Below are positions 34,398 to 47,939 of a DNA stretch of 51,528 bases, piece after piece; within the stretch, counting starts at the first letter, position 1; the number at the start of each line of letters is the position of its first letter. The notes beneath the pieces are model-generated. The model was not told the DNA's origin and searched no databases. It saw nothing but the letters and a program-made list of their open reading frames with translations. The stretch covers positions 1 to 51,528 of the forward strand of contig JAILGB010000010.1 in the NCBI GenBank assembly GCA_024697185.1, read 5' to 3'. The DNA is from Opitutales bacterium (GTDB lineage: Bacteria; Verrucomicrobiota; Verrucomicrobiia; Opitutales; UBA953). A program made the position numbers and the translations under genes.

Positions 34398-35399
34398 TTA
34401 CTTTACTTCCCCTAAGACTCTTGAAAAATTCATTTTTTTCAGGCGGCGCATAAAGTCCGGAGTAAAGCAGTCTTCCAATTCGTGGTAGGGGACTTCTATT
34501 TCAATACAGCCGGATGCCCAAGGACCGATTTCGTAGTGGCTGTATTGGAAAACAATTCCCGACTTCGTGAGCAACAGTTCGGTCTTTTCCGGAGGCACGA
34601 GGAAGCGACCCTCCTCATCGCCGAGCCAACGTTCGCGTAGGGAATCCTCCCAAATCCCTTCCCGTTCGGCTGCGTCTGAAAAAGATTCCGTTCGCCATTT
34701 ACAGCAGAGCGCTTCTTTTTGCGTTTCAAAAAGCTTCGCTTCCTTGCCCGCCAAAAAGATATCCTTAAATTCGAGTTTCCGATTGTCGCTAAGATCATAA
34801 ATCAGTGTATCGGTATCGTAATTCGGATGCGCCCCGCCCGGACAACCGCGGGTGATTTTATAACAGACGAGGCTGTCCGAAACCAAATAGCGTTCAATGA
34901 ATATCGATTCAAACATGCAGCTCCAAAAATCCTGATTTACAGTTTTGTTTTTGTTTACAAATTTATATTCGGTATAAGATTCATTTTCACTTATGCCGGA
35001 GATTGTCGGATCGTGGAGAAATTTGTCAATCTGCAGCTCAAGGTCCGTCCCGCCAAAAAGTTCTTTTTGAAGTCCCGAAAGATCGCGGTCGTTGATTTTT
35101 GCCGGCCAGTCGACAGATACGACCCGTTCGATTTCTATGATGTTTTCAGCTTCGCCGTCGGATGCGTAATTGATTTTAAATGTTCCTCTGAGATATTTTT
35201 TAGTTTCCTCAAACAAAAGATTCGGAATCCCCTCAATGTCACTTTCAAATTTGTAAGTTGTCTTGTCGGATTCGCCAATTTTAATCGTCCCGCATTCCTC
35301 TTCAATAATTGTAGGTGTAGGCGCCTTGTGTTCGGGAGTAGCATAGAGCGGCACGACCGTCGAGAGCGCGATAAGGGCAAAAATTTTTCGTATCGTCAT
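34398..35399 (-). CDS. Exported DUF3298-like protein
   Basis: This 333-residue protein has a signal peptide (about 1-20, MTIRKIFALIALSTVVPLYA). Its C-terminal half resembles the DUF3298/RsiV-type domain: GGAHPNY at about 188-194, a following YDL segment, and FQYSHYEIGPWASGCIEIEVPY near 285-305. In the known family this domain occurs in anti-sigma factors that bind lysozyme and in peptidoglycan deacetylases; no sigma factor or catalytic domain is next to it here, so function is open. The gene marks the left edge of the accessory region. Confidence 0.7.
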   Translation of the reverse strand: MTIRKIFALIALSTVVPLYATPEHKAPTPTIIEEECGTIKIGESDKTTYKFESDIEGIPNLLFEETKKYLRGTFKINYASDGEAENIIEIERVVSVDWPAKINDRDLSGLQKELFGGTDLELQIDKFLHDPTISGISENESYTEYKFVNKNKTVNQDFWSCMFESIFIERYLVSDSLVCYKITRGCPGGAHPNYDTDTLIYDLSDNRKLEFKDIFLAGKEAKLFETQKEALCCKWRTESFSDAAEREGIWEDSLRERWLGDEEGRFLVPPEKTELLLTKSGIVFQYSHYEIGPWASGCIEIEVPYHELEDCFTPDFMRRLKKMNFSRVLGEVK

Positions 35400-35515
35400 T
35401 GTAAAAAATAATTGGGATTAAAAAAATAAAAATTCAAGGTCTGTTGTCTCAAATAATTAAGTTATACGATTTTGTCGGACAAATCAATGTCCCCTCGCGG
35501 GAACGGGAAAAGTGC

Positions 35516-35544
35516 TTGACTTGGGGAGGGTTTTTAAGGATACT
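35516..35544 (+). promoter_or_regulatory. Strong promoter before the Rhs remnant
   Basis: TTGACT (35516-35521), 17 bases, GATACT (35539-35544). A hairpin TTCCGGC/GCCGGAA (35552-35573 region) lies in the leader, about 25 bases before the ATG at 35600. Confidence 0.7.
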
Positions 35545-35599
35545 GAATGAGGTTTCCGGCAACCCCGCCGGAATTAAAAACAATAGAAACAGGTGATTT

Positions 35600-35828
35600 A
35601 TGTCTGATCCGGATTTTCAGCCGAGGACTCCGTTTCCGGGGACATGGGTTCTGACGGGTTCTGTTCCCGCGAACCCGCTCCAGTGGTTGTCCGAGCACTA
35701 CGATTCCGAGCTCGGGCTTGGTCTACTACAATTACCGCCACTATTCGCCTTACGACGGTCGCTCCCTAACGCTATTCCAAGAAGAATCGTCTCCGGAGGA
35801 GGTTTTTTACCATGATTTTAACATATAA
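35600..35828 (+). pseudogene. Rhs-family remnant with internal deletion and frameshift
   Basis: The frame opens MSDPDFQPRTPFPGTW and then runs into the end of an Rhs core: NPLQWLSEHYDSELG. One extra base near 35,720 (CTTGGTCTAC) shifts the frame; removing it restores GLVYYNYRHYSPYDGR, the hallmark of Rhs/YD-repeat C-terminal cores. After that the frame ends at 35828. An Rhs protein would be over 1,000 residues, so its body is missing. The intact promoter in front suggests that the original locus start was kept and the middle was lost. Confidence 0.75.
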
Positions 35829-36420
35829 AACAGGAGAACCTGTCTGGTTGGGAGATCATGTGCTTGCAGCAGGTACTCCTGCCGTTATCCGTTCGTTTAC
35901 TTGGAACAAAGATTATTCCGTCAGGCTTTATATTGAAAATATTTCCGGGAAATCTCTATCAACTATCGATGTAATTCCGGAGGATAATCGATCATTGCTT
36001 CCAGCAGATACGAGTGTCGCTTGCGACAGTGAATGGAAGAATGTTTCCTTCTTGAAACGAGGCGAAATACGCTACGTCACCTCCGGTGTTCCCGTTAAAG
36101 TAGGCGATGTCGTTGCGGTTGAACAATCATTTGGTCTCATGAAACTTTGTTAAATATCCGAAATTGTGTATGGTAAAAGACAAGAAGGAGAAATCGTAGC
36201 TGCGGACGGAACTTCAATCAAAAATACGGGATGCTTTGTCACGGATAAAATCTGGGGAAACACTAAATTTTCGACGTTGGAAATACTTGATGATCGAGAC
36301 TTTCTCTCTGACGAATGGGAACATGTGTACTTCGTTCGTCGTGGAAATTTAACTCCTCCGGAACGCCCTAAAGATCGGATGTTGCAAGAATTGTGGGACA
36401 ACCTATTTAAGACCCCGTAA
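35812..36420 (+). pseudogene. Immunity-like protein gene interrupted by an in-frame stop
   Basis: A GGAGG ribosome-binding site precedes the ATG at 35812. The frame encodes 113 residues to a TAA at 36151-36153, then continues in the same frame for about 88 residues to 36420. The joined protein (about 200 residues) resembles the 175-residue protein encoded at 39,524. Both share V-x2-GD-[IV]-VA-[FV]-E and, near the end, EW/AWE-[HN]-[IV]-Y-[FY]-[VI]-RR. Position directly after an Rhs end fits an immunity gene for an Rhs toxin, inferred. The first half could still be made alone. Confidence 0.6.
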
Positions 36421-36488
36421 AGGAGGAAAAGCGAGAAGCAAAGAACAGCGTTGGGAGGAAATAAACAAGAGTCTGACTTGTCATAAAA

Positions 36489-36614
36489 ATGACGAATTTC
36501 TTAAATCAAATCACGAGTGCTTACGACGCGCAAGGCCGCCGTTTCGAGAAAAAAGTCTCCGTAGCGGGAACGCGCCCGCTTCTTCGAGTTCCGCGGGACG
36601 CAACACGCGCTTGA
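36489..36614 (+). pseudogene. Short Rhs repeat fragment
   Basis: The 41-residue frame MTNFLNQITSAYDAQGRRFE... carries a YD-repeat-like piece (YDAQGRRFEKKV). It contains a GCGGGAACG copy (AGT codons). It has no complete Rhs protein around it and is taken as a remnant between two small orphan genes. Confidence 0.55.
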
Positions 36615-36663
36615 TCGCCAACGATTATTGAGTGCGCGAAATAAATAGGAGAGTTTGCAATAT

Positions 36664-37282
36664 ATGAATTTCCCTGTTTTAGAATTAGGAGAAACTCAAT
36701 TTAATCTGTTTGTTAATTGTGACAAAGCGATTGAATGTTCTCGTGGTCGTCTTGGTGTCGAATACTTCCCCGGAACCTTGTTTATTGATGTGAATGGGCG
36801 AGTGTGGAAATGCGTTCGCGCGCAATTTGTCCGTTATTTGCGCCCATGGTGGGAGCAATTCCTCCCGGGTGGAGATCCGTTTCGCAAGGCGGACCAAGTT
36901 GGAATTTCAAGAAGAACCAATAGCTTTCCCTGAATTGCTTTCGATGCTGGAAACACGAGTTAAAAGTGATGATTTGCAAGTCGGGTGTATCGTCAGTTCT
37001 TTTCCGATCAAATTACTCATCGATGAAAATTTGGCGATTATGAACGACAAATGGACTCCAATTCTCAAAAACATCTCGGCATTTATGCGTCTTCGTCGTT
37101 TGGAGAAAAAATTAAAAAATGATCCCGGAGCGACAGAATGCGCTTCTCGATATTTTAACTTATATTCGACATGGGCAAAGATAAAATTTTGCAAACAACT
37201 TCATATTTGCCCCGATGCAAAATCGCTAATTCCGATGATTACTTCGCTATTTGAAGAATTTATAAATAAATGCGCGCATTGA
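36664..37282 (+). pseudogene. Unrecognised gene broken by a frameshift
   Basis: An AGGAGAG ribosome-binding site and the ATG at 36664 open a frame that runs to 36933 (MNFPVLELGETQFNLF...). The following part, from about 36,870, is coding only in another frame, reading RRTKLEFQEEPIAFPELL and on to a stop at 37282. Joining the frames would give a protein of about 205 residues. No family is recognised; the setting suggests an immunity protein. A sequencing error cannot be excluded. Confidence 0.5.
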
Positions 37283-37284
37283 CG

Positions 37285-37743
37285 ATGACTGAGTATCCAG
37301 ATGATGTTGAAATTGCTCCGGGATTGCTTAGCGGCGATCTCGACGCAAAATTTGCTCTAAAAATTTTTAGCCGGAAAACGGTAGACGAAGTTGTAGAATA
37401 CCTGCAGAAAGAGGCTCCAAATCCGTATGATATTTTTGAACATTTTTACTTTATGAGTAATCGTGCGTTTTTGTTCTATTTTCCTATCTTCGAGAAATAT
37501 CTCAGAGCGGAGCAGGAGTCATACGGGGAAATTGATGATGTCTTTGTCCTGGCTGTTTTAAGGCTTCTTAAAGATCGCGGGAACGTCCTTGCGGGAACGG
37601 ACATTGGCGCTTTGATAAGCAACCTTCATCGTGCGATTTTAGAATTGATGTCATCCAAGGATTCAAACAGCACGGTAATACAGGAAATAAAGAAATTGTG
37701 GATTGAAGCGAGCTATCTCGGCTTGGAGGATAGAGGAAAATGA
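37285..37743 (+). CDS. Unrecognised soluble helical protein in the Rhs island
   Basis: This 152-residue acidic, helix-rich protein starts MTEYPDDVEIAPGLLSG, two bases after the preceding stop. It contains FEHFYFMSNRAFLFYF and a VLAGTD segment written by a GCGGGAACG copy. No family is recognised. Its place in a run of small genes between Rhs pieces makes an immunity protein possible. A lipoprotein gene follows after 35 bases. Confidence 0.55.
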   Translation: MTEYPDDVEIAPGLLSGDLDAKFALKIFSRKTVDEVVEYLQKEAPNPYDIFEHFYFMSNRAFLFYFPIFEKYLRAEQESYGEIDDVFVLAVLRLLKDRGNVLAGTDIGALISNLHRAILELMSSKDSNSTVIQEIKKLWIEASYLGLEDRGK

Positions 37744-37778
37744 GTATGGGCGCTTTAATCTAATTATTTTTTCAGGGT

Positions 37779-38390
37779 ATGAAAAAAATATTCTTATTGC
37801 TCTGCTGTGGAGCATGTGTGCTTTTCTTCGGATGTTTTTCGTCGGAGAGATCCGATTCCGAAGCCGAATCGTGTATATGCGACCAACTCCCTTTCTCGAA
37901 GGGTGAGATACGCGAAATGCATCTTCATTATTGGGTGCGCGTTCGCGAGAGCGGCAACTACGAATCCGGATATGATTCCGGAATTCGGGAACGCATTGTT
38001 ATTATCCGTTCGAAGAGAGAAATTGAAGAACTTTTATCCGAACTATGTCCTGTCTCAAAGGAAATCGTTCCCGCGAGCGCATCCGTTAATTTTGCTCTTT
38101 TAGCAGACAAAGGTGCCCGATGGCACGGAGAAATTCTTAGCAATACGAAAATTCTAATAGAGCCGAATGTTTTGTTTACTCTAAAAAATTACAGGTTCCC
38201 CGTATTTTGCAACGCGATTTGTGCAGTTTCAGAAACATGGATTCGGAGCGAAGCCATAGGAAAGCCGACGTATGTGAATCCAAGCTGGGTTACGTTTAAT
38301 AAAGAAGATGCCAGAAATCTTGAGATGCTTGAATACAACGAAACCGCCGATGGTTTGTCCCATGATTTTGTACGAGTCTATTACCGATAA
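37779..38390 (+). CDS. Putative lipoprotein in the Rhs island
   Basis: This 203-residue protein has a lipoprotein signal, MKKIFLLLCCGACVLFFGC, with the lipobox LFFGC and acylated Cys19. The rest shows no family I recognise; segments such as MHLHYWVRVRESG and IVIIRSKREIEELL suggest an alpha/beta fold. A membrane-anchored immunity protein is one possibility given the neighbours, but nothing in the sequence proves it. Confidence 0.6.
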   Translation: MKKIFLLLCCGACVLFFGCFSSERSDSEAESCICDQLPFSKGEIREMHLHYWVRVRESGNYESGYDSGIRERIVIIRSKREIEELLSELCPVSKEIVPASASVNFALLADKGARWHGEILSNTKILIEPNVLFTLKNYRFPVFCNAICAVSETWIRSEAIGKPTYVNPSWVTFNKEDARNLEMLEYNETADGLSHDFVRVYYR

Positions 38391-38404
38391 ATACGTTAAC
38401 TATT

Positions 38405-38839
38405 ATGCTCTCTTTCACACATCTGCTGAAATTTGAATTCCTCCAAGGAGGCTTATTAAAACTATCAAGAAAAGATTCAATTGTTGGCATTGAATCTTGG
38501 TTGTGCATACTTGCGCCTCCGGAGAGAAATACTGTTTCGGCAATCCTTTCACGCGCATTGGCTCCATGCTTGGAACAAGAAAATCAGATAAGATCTTTTC
38601 CGTTTTTGAGCCGACTTTTTCTTCGGTTAAAAGGGGTTTGTTGGATAAAATACATCGGATCGTTTTCGGATTCCGAGCTCCGAGCTTCTATCCGCTTTTC
38701 TTTGGCACTAAACAAAAGCGGAGAAAAATTGTTTTATCTGGAGACCGAAGCAATGCGTCCGTCGTTCCACAAAGAAGTCGTTTTAACTTCGTTCGACTCT
38801 GTTTTGAGTCTTTTTAAAACTCTTTCGACCGATGAGTAA
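38405..38839 (+). CDS. Unrecognised 144-residue protein, doubtful
   Basis: The frame MLSFTHLLKFEFLQGG... to ...LSLFKTLSTDE is open for 144 residues, starting 14 bases after the lipoprotein gene. No family is recognised. A competing frame (38497-38817) overlaps most of it, and codon use is not convincing for either, so the gene may be real, degraded or partly spurious. A remnant of an Rhs sequence begins right after it. Confidence 0.35.
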   Translation: MLSFTHLLKFEFLQGGLLKLSRKDSIVGIESWLCILAPPERNTVSAILSRALAPCLEQENQIRSFPFLSRLFLRLKGVCWIKYIGSFSDSELRASIRFSLALNKSGEKLFYLETEAMRPSFHKEVVLTSFDSVLSLFKTLSTDE

Positions 38840-38849
38840 AAACAATTGA

Positions 38850-39515
38850 TCCGCCGATCCCGCCGACAACATCACGACGACAGTTTATGACTTGGGGCAC
38901 AGCAAGCCGTCTTGCGTGACGCGTTCTTATGTCGCCTTGACCGGCGAACTCGCCTCGATTTCCTACAACGACGGCACACCTACCGAGACTTTTTCCTACA
39001 ATCACCTCGGGCAACTCACAACTGTGACCGACTCCGCGGGAACGACGACTAAAATCTACGATTCCTACGGGAACGTCGCCACGGAAACGCAAGGTGCGAC
39101 CGGTGCGACGCTCGCGTTCGGCTACGATGCGTTCGGACGCGAAACGACCTGCACGATTTCGCGCGGCCAGCAGACAATTGCGCTTTTCGGGCTGGCTTAC
39201 GACGCGGCGACGGGACAGCTTTCTGTCGGCTCTTACGGGAATGTCGAGTTTGCCTACAATTATCTTACGAGAACGAATTTTTTGTCGAGCGTGGAAAATT
39301 ATTTTGTCACAAAGACGAGAACTTATGAGTCCGCGCGTGACTTGCCTGTTGAAATCGCTTATAATGACAGCGTGAGCAAGCTCCTCGCAAAACGGAACGA
39401 CAGTAATCCTAAATCTTGTGAATGTCGCTATACAGAGATTGATGCTACTCTTAAGCCTCCACCTGGTGCTGTTCCGTTTAAAAAACCAACAGGTGGCGGC
39501 ATTGTTTTAATATAG
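38850..39515 (+). pseudogene. Rhs/YD-repeat fragment without N-terminus
   Basis: From 38850 an open frame lacking a proper start encodes YD-type repeats: SYNHLGQLTTVTDSAGTTTK, IYDSYGNVATETQG and GYDAFGRETTC are recognisable. It ends with an unrelated 45-residue tail (...PPPGAVPFKKPTGGG) and a stop at 39515. It lacks the N-terminal export parts and the Rhs core end, so it is a displaced toxin-end cassette or a remnant. The immunity-like gene starts 8 bases later, the usual toxin-immunity arrangement. Confidence 0.7.
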
Positions 39516-39523
39516 ATTTTAAA

Positions 39524-40051
39524 ATGTATATATTTTACAACACCCATAATCCTGTCATTGTTGGGGACAATGTTTATGTAGAGCTTTCAAATGGTGAGAT
39601 TGTAAACGCTCAAATAGGCGGTTATCATTTTGAAACGGCTAATGGGAACACCCCTATAAATTCTCCGAAGGTGATTATTCAAGCGACAGATGTTGTAGAT
39701 GGCAAAATTAAAGTCGTGGAGGCTACGCTTTTACAGCCGATAAAAATTTCATGGGATTCAGTAAAATTGCAGAGTCGGGCAAAATCCGGTTTGCTTTTTT
39801 ATCATGAAAGCGGAGATGAGGTTCAAATCGGAGACATTGTTGCGTTTGAAGCAGCTTTAGAAAAACCGATTGCGAATATGAGCTTGGGTCGTATTGATTC
39901 TTTTTATGATCCTGTCTGCGGACTTGACAAATTTAATTGGGAACCTGGTTTTTGGGTAAATATCCGCGATGAAGAAAATCTTATTATGTCGATAGATCCA
40001 TTAGAAAATTCGCCTGCATGGGAAAATATTTATTATATACGGCGTTCGTAA
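39524..40051 (+). CDS. Immunity-like protein paired with the Rhs fragment
   Basis: This 175-residue protein has no family I can name. It aligns by eye with the interrupted gene at 35,812: GDEVQIGDIVAFEAAL matches GVPVKVGDVVAVEQSF, and ENIYYIRRS matches EHVYFVRRG. The two genes each follow an Rhs fragment by less than 10 bases or overlap it. A role as toxin antidote is inferred from position. The gene lacks the iterated GGGAACG word, consistent with recent arrival. Confidence 0.6.
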   Translation: MYIFYNTHNPVIVGDNVYVELSNGEIVNAQIGGYHFETANGNTPINSPKVIIQATDVVDGKIKVVEATLLQPIKISWDSVKLQSRAKSGLLFYHESGDEVQIGDIVAFEAALEKPIANMSLGRIDSFYDPVCGLDKFNWEPGFWVNIRDEENLIMSIDPLENSPAWENIYYIRRS

Positions 40052-40192
40052 TCATAATAAGAAAGTGTCTAGGATGGAAAAATCATTAAACGAGTGATTG
40101 TCGGTTTTCCCAAAAATGGAGAGGCCGGAAATTGTTTCGACATGTGAATATGAAACATCAAATATCAATACTATAAAGAATCCTAAGATAAA

Positions 40193-40504
40193 ATGTGGAA
40201 ACGTTTGTTAATTTGGGCTGCGTCCCTTTGTTTGGGCTTGTTTTCCCTTTGGGAAGGATATTGGCTTTTCGGTTTGATAATGCTGGCGATTTCTGTAGGA
40301 TCTGTTTTTTTATGGATATTCAAACTGTTTCGGGAGAGAAACGATTTCAAACAGAATTTTAAAATATCGTCGAAAGATTTAGTCTGCCTTGCGGCTGCAT
40401 TAGGTTTTTTTGTGATTTCGTCTCATTTTTGTGTTCCTTGGATCAGCTGGTGCGCTCTCGCAATAATTGTTGGGATAAAAATCTTTTTTGTGTCACGTTC
40501 CTGA
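40193..40504 (+). CDS. Small membrane protein
   Basis: This 103-residue protein has about four predicted membrane segments (roughly 5-20, 22-44, 62-79, 82-100) with short loops: LLIWAASLCLGLFSLW, YWLFGLIMLAISVGSVFLW, LVCLAAALGFFVIS and WCALAIIVGIKIFFV. It has no recognised family. It lies at the right edge of the accessory region. Confidence 0.5.
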   Translation: MWKRLLIWAASLCLGLFSLWEGYWLFGLIMLAISVGSVFLWIFKLFRERNDFKQNFKISSKDLVCLAAALGFFVISSHFCVPWISWCALAIIVGIKIFFVSRS

Positions 40505-40633
40505 AGTTGCGGGAACGGGGAGGGGCTGTTCGCGGGGAGCGTGGCTGTTTGCGCGCGTTCCCGCGGGGCGGTTGTTTTTTTAAAAACTTTAAACGATTAA
40601 TAAAAAATCGTATAATTAGAGTGTTTTAAAATT

Positions 40634-41680
40634 ATGGAGAACATAGGAACACATCATACTTTGGCGTGCATTTGGGACTTTGACAAAACCTTGACGCCCG
40701 ATTATATGCAAAAGCCTCTTTTTGAGGAATACGGGATTGACGAGAAGCGTTTTTGGAAGGAGGTTAACGCGTTGCCGGGGATTTATGAGTCAAAAGGCGT
40801 TCATGTCTCCAAAGATACGATTTATCTCAATCACCTTTTGAGTTATGTCAAAAACGGCCCGTTGCGCGGTCTGTCAAACGCGAAGTTGCGCGCGCTCGGT
40901 TCGCGTATTCCGCTCTGTCCGGGCGTTCCTCAGGTTTTTGACAAACTTCGTGCCTATGCCAAGGAATACGGCAAAAAGAAGAATCTTGATATCGATTTGG
41001 AGCATTACATCATCAGCACGGGTTTGGCGGAGATGATTCGCGGCTGCGAGCTGGCGCCGTTTGTGGACGGGATTTTCGGTTGTGAGTTTATCGAACAGCC
41101 GTTGCCGCCCGGCTACACTTCGCAAGAGGCGCTGGAGCTTTTGGACGAATCGACGGAGATTTCCCAGGTGGGCGTGATGGTGGACAACACGATCAAGACG
41201 CGTTTTATTTTTGAGATCAACAAGGGCTCCAACAAAAATCCGGACATTGATGTGAATGCCGTCGTTCGCGCGGAGGACCGCCGTGTGCCGTTTTCCAATA
41301 TGATTTACATCGCGGATGGTCCGAGCGACGTTCCCGTGTTTTCGGTGGTGGGCAAGGGCGGCGGTTTCGCGTATGCGGTCTATTCGCCGGACAAGCGTGA
41401 GGAGCGTCGCCAAAACGATATGTTGCAGCAGTCGCAGCGCGTGAACGGTTACGGTCCCAACGATTATCGCGATACGGAATTTTCCTATGACTGGCTCTGC
41501 ATGCGGATTGAAGATATCGTCAACCGCATCGATAAGGCGCGTCAGTTTGCGGTGATGTCCCAAGTGTCCCAGCCGCCCAAACATCTGCATCCTTCGGCGC
41601 TTGAGGCGAGCATCGCCCCGTTGCCGACGCCCAATCCGCAGCGTCCTCACGGCAAGCCGACCCAACCCGATCTGTTTTAG
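40634..41680 (+). CDS. HAD-family phosphatase
   Basis: This 348-residue protein has the haloacid-dehalogenase motifs: the nucleophile Asp15 and acid Asp17 in IWDFDKTLTP, motif II near ISTGLAE, and the metal-binding ADGPSDVPVF that replaces GDGxxD. The substrate is unknown. A proline-rich tail (residues about 318-348) follows. TATAAT at 40611-40616 lies 17 bases upstream. The stop is 4 bases before ftsK, so the genes are probably co-transcribed. Confidence 0.8.
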   Translation: MENIGTHHTLACIWDFDKTLTPDYMQKPLFEEYGIDEKRFWKEVNALPGIYESKGVHVSKDTIYLNHLLSYVKNGPLRGLSNAKLRALGSRIPLCPGVPQVFDKLRAYAKEYGKKKNLDIDLEHYIISTGLAEMIRGCELAPFVDGIFGCEFIEQPLPPGYTSQEALELLDESTEISQVGVMVDNTIKTRFIFEINKGSNKNPDIDVNAVVRAEDRRVPFSNMIYIADGPSDVPVFSVVGKGGGFAYAVYSPDKREERRQNDMLQQSQRVNGYGPNDYRDTEFSYDWLCMRIEDIVNRIDKARQFAVMSQVSQPPKHLHPSALEASIAPLPTPNPQRPHGKPTQPDLF

Positions 41681-41684
41681 TCGT

Positions 41685-46473
<4,789 letters not shown>

Positions 46474-46525
46474 GTCTTGCGGGAACGCCGGATTTATATG
46501 ATAATTTAGACGAGGAAATTTTGAA

Positions 46526-46780
46526 GTGGCGCAAAGTCCGAAAGCAGACGAAAAGTCTTTTGCCCTGTCTCCTAAACTCGCCGGCGAGTTTAGGAGCAAT
46601 TCCCTGCTGTATCGCGAAGTCATGGAGGAGCGCGAGGAGATTTTGCGCCACAAATGGTATTTGTCCGAGCGCGCCGGCCACGATGTCGGCATTTACGAGA
46701 CGATGGCGGACTGGGTCGCCAATCACCGCGCCGCCTGGATTTGCGCCTGGCGGACAAAAAACAATCCGCCCAGAACCTAA
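46526..46780 (+). CDS. Small protein with a DUF4032-tail-like segment
   Basis: This 84-residue protein starts at GTG 46526 behind a GAGGA ribosome-binding site. The core EILRHKWYLSERAGHDVGIYE resembles the short HRWYLSE-AG-DVG segment that I recall from DUF4032 proteins and small actinobacterial and planctomycete homologues (the quoted run continues to TMADWVANHR). Its role is unknown. It lies between ligA and ribH. Confidence 0.6.
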   Translation: MAQSPKADEKSFALSPKLAGEFRSNSLLYREVMEEREEILRHKWYLSERAGHDVGIYETMADWVANHRAAWICAWRTKNNPPRT

Positions 46781-46838
46781 ACTTCCCTCCTAAAAATATT
46801 TGTTCTTTCTCTTTACAGCCTTTTAAATCACAAAAAAA

Positions 46839-47333
46839 ATGAGCCAGGACCCAGCAAAGCCCCTCGCGGGAACGAAGATTCAATTTACCGGCAACGACAG
46901 GATGCTGATTGTCGCGTCGCGCTACAACCAAAGCTATGTCGATCATCTTTTAAAACGCTGCAAAGAGACATTGCTCGCGGCGGGACTCCCCGAATCCCAA
47001 ATCGCCGTCGTGCGCGTTCCCGGTGCGGGCGAAATTCCCGTCGCGATCGCAAAAGGCATTCATTGGGACGACACGATGAACCCGCCGCCCTTTGCCGTCG
47101 CCATCGCCCTCGGCATGGTGATTGCAGGCGAAACGCCCCACCACGAAGTCATCGCCCACTCGACCGCCAACGCCCTTCAGGAACTCGCGACCCGCTACCG
47201 CGTTCCCGTCATCAACGGCATCATCGTCACCAACAACAACGCCCAAGCCGACGACCGCGTCTATGGCGCGCAGGACCGCGGAAAAGAGTTTGCCGACACG
47301 GCAGTCGAAATGTTCCGGATTTTTAACCGCTAA
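46839..47333 (+). CDS. ribH: 6,7-dimethyl-8-ribityllumazine synthase
   Basis: This 164-residue enzyme catalyses the penultimate step of riboflavin synthesis, condensing the aminouracil and butanone phosphate. VVRVPGAGEIPVAIAKG and the HHEVIAHSTANALQEL segment with the active-site His are diagnostic, and PVINGIIVTNN follows. It probably assembles into pentamers or capsids. ribH-nusB neighbours are common. Confidence 0.93.
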   Translation: MSQDPAKPLAGTKIQFTGNDRMLIVASRYNQSYVDHLLKRCKETLLAAGLPESQIAVVRVPGAGEIPVAIAKGIHWDDTMNPPPFAVAIALGMVIAGETPHHEVIAHSTANALQELATRYRVPVINGIIVTNNNAQADDRVYGAQDRGKEFADTAVEMFRIFNR

Positions 47334-47344
47334 TTTTTAAAACT

Positions 47345-47932
47345 ATGGAAACTCCCAACGAAAACGGCGTTCCCGCCAAGCAACGGAAAGTGACGGCGCG
47401 CCACCTCAACCGCCTGGCGGCTGTGCAGTTCCTGTATGCCTGGCTCTCCACCCACGCCGCCAAAACAATACCCAATCGCGACGAACTGGGCTCCGAACTC
47501 CAGAACTTTTTTAACCCGCGCAGTCCCAGTGTTGACGAAAGCCTGGAAACGAGCGATCCCGAAATCCACTATTCCCCCGCGGACTCCTTCGCCTGTCTGG
47601 GCGGCGATGTTCCGCCGGAAAACGGACACGCCCGAAATTTTTACGCCTTTGCCGAACAGCTCGCCGACGGCGTTCTCAACAATCTCGAAATGATCGACGA
47701 AAAGATCAAGGCGTATTTGAGAAACTGGGATTTTGACCGCGTCGAAAAAGTCGCAATGATCATCCTCCGCCTCGCGGTTTATGAACTGACCATGCGCGTG
47801 GATATCCCGCCGATCGTCTCCATCAACGAGGCGCTCGACCTGACCAAGGAACTCGCCTCGCCGGACGCCAAACGCTTTGTCAACGGCGTTCTCGACCAGA
47901 TCAGCCAGACATTGGGCAGACCGCGCCGCTAA
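47345..47932 (+). CDS. nusB: Transcription antitermination protein NusB
   Basis: This 195-residue protein binds boxA RNA with S10 and helps rRNA antitermination. The N-terminus has ARHLNRLAAVQFLYAW, and the end has the RVEKVAMIILRLAVYELTMR and PPIVSINEALDLTKELASPD segments typical of NusB. It is longer than the 139-residue E. coli protein because of a middle insert (about 45-85). It lies between ribH and ftsY. Confidence 0.9.
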   Translation: METPNENGVPAKQRKVTARHLNRLAAVQFLYAWLSTHAAKTIPNRDELGSELQNFFNPRSPSVDESLETSDPEIHYSPADSFACLGGDVPPENGHARNFYAFAEQLADGVLNNLEMIDEKIKAYLRNWDFDRVEKVAMIILRLAVYELTMRVDIPPIVSINEALDLTKELASPDAKRFVNGVLDQISQTLGRPRR

Positions 47933-47939
47933 TACAGTT

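Noticed and set aside
38497-38817. Alternative frame overlapping the 144-residue frame at 38,405
   Set aside because: It is shorter, has no better start signal and shows no recognisable domain; the region may be degraded.
40429-40629. Open frame between the membrane protein and the HAD phosphatase genes
   Set aside because: It overlaps the membrane-protein gene, is rich in Arg/Gly from the iterated word and runs into the promoter of the next gene.
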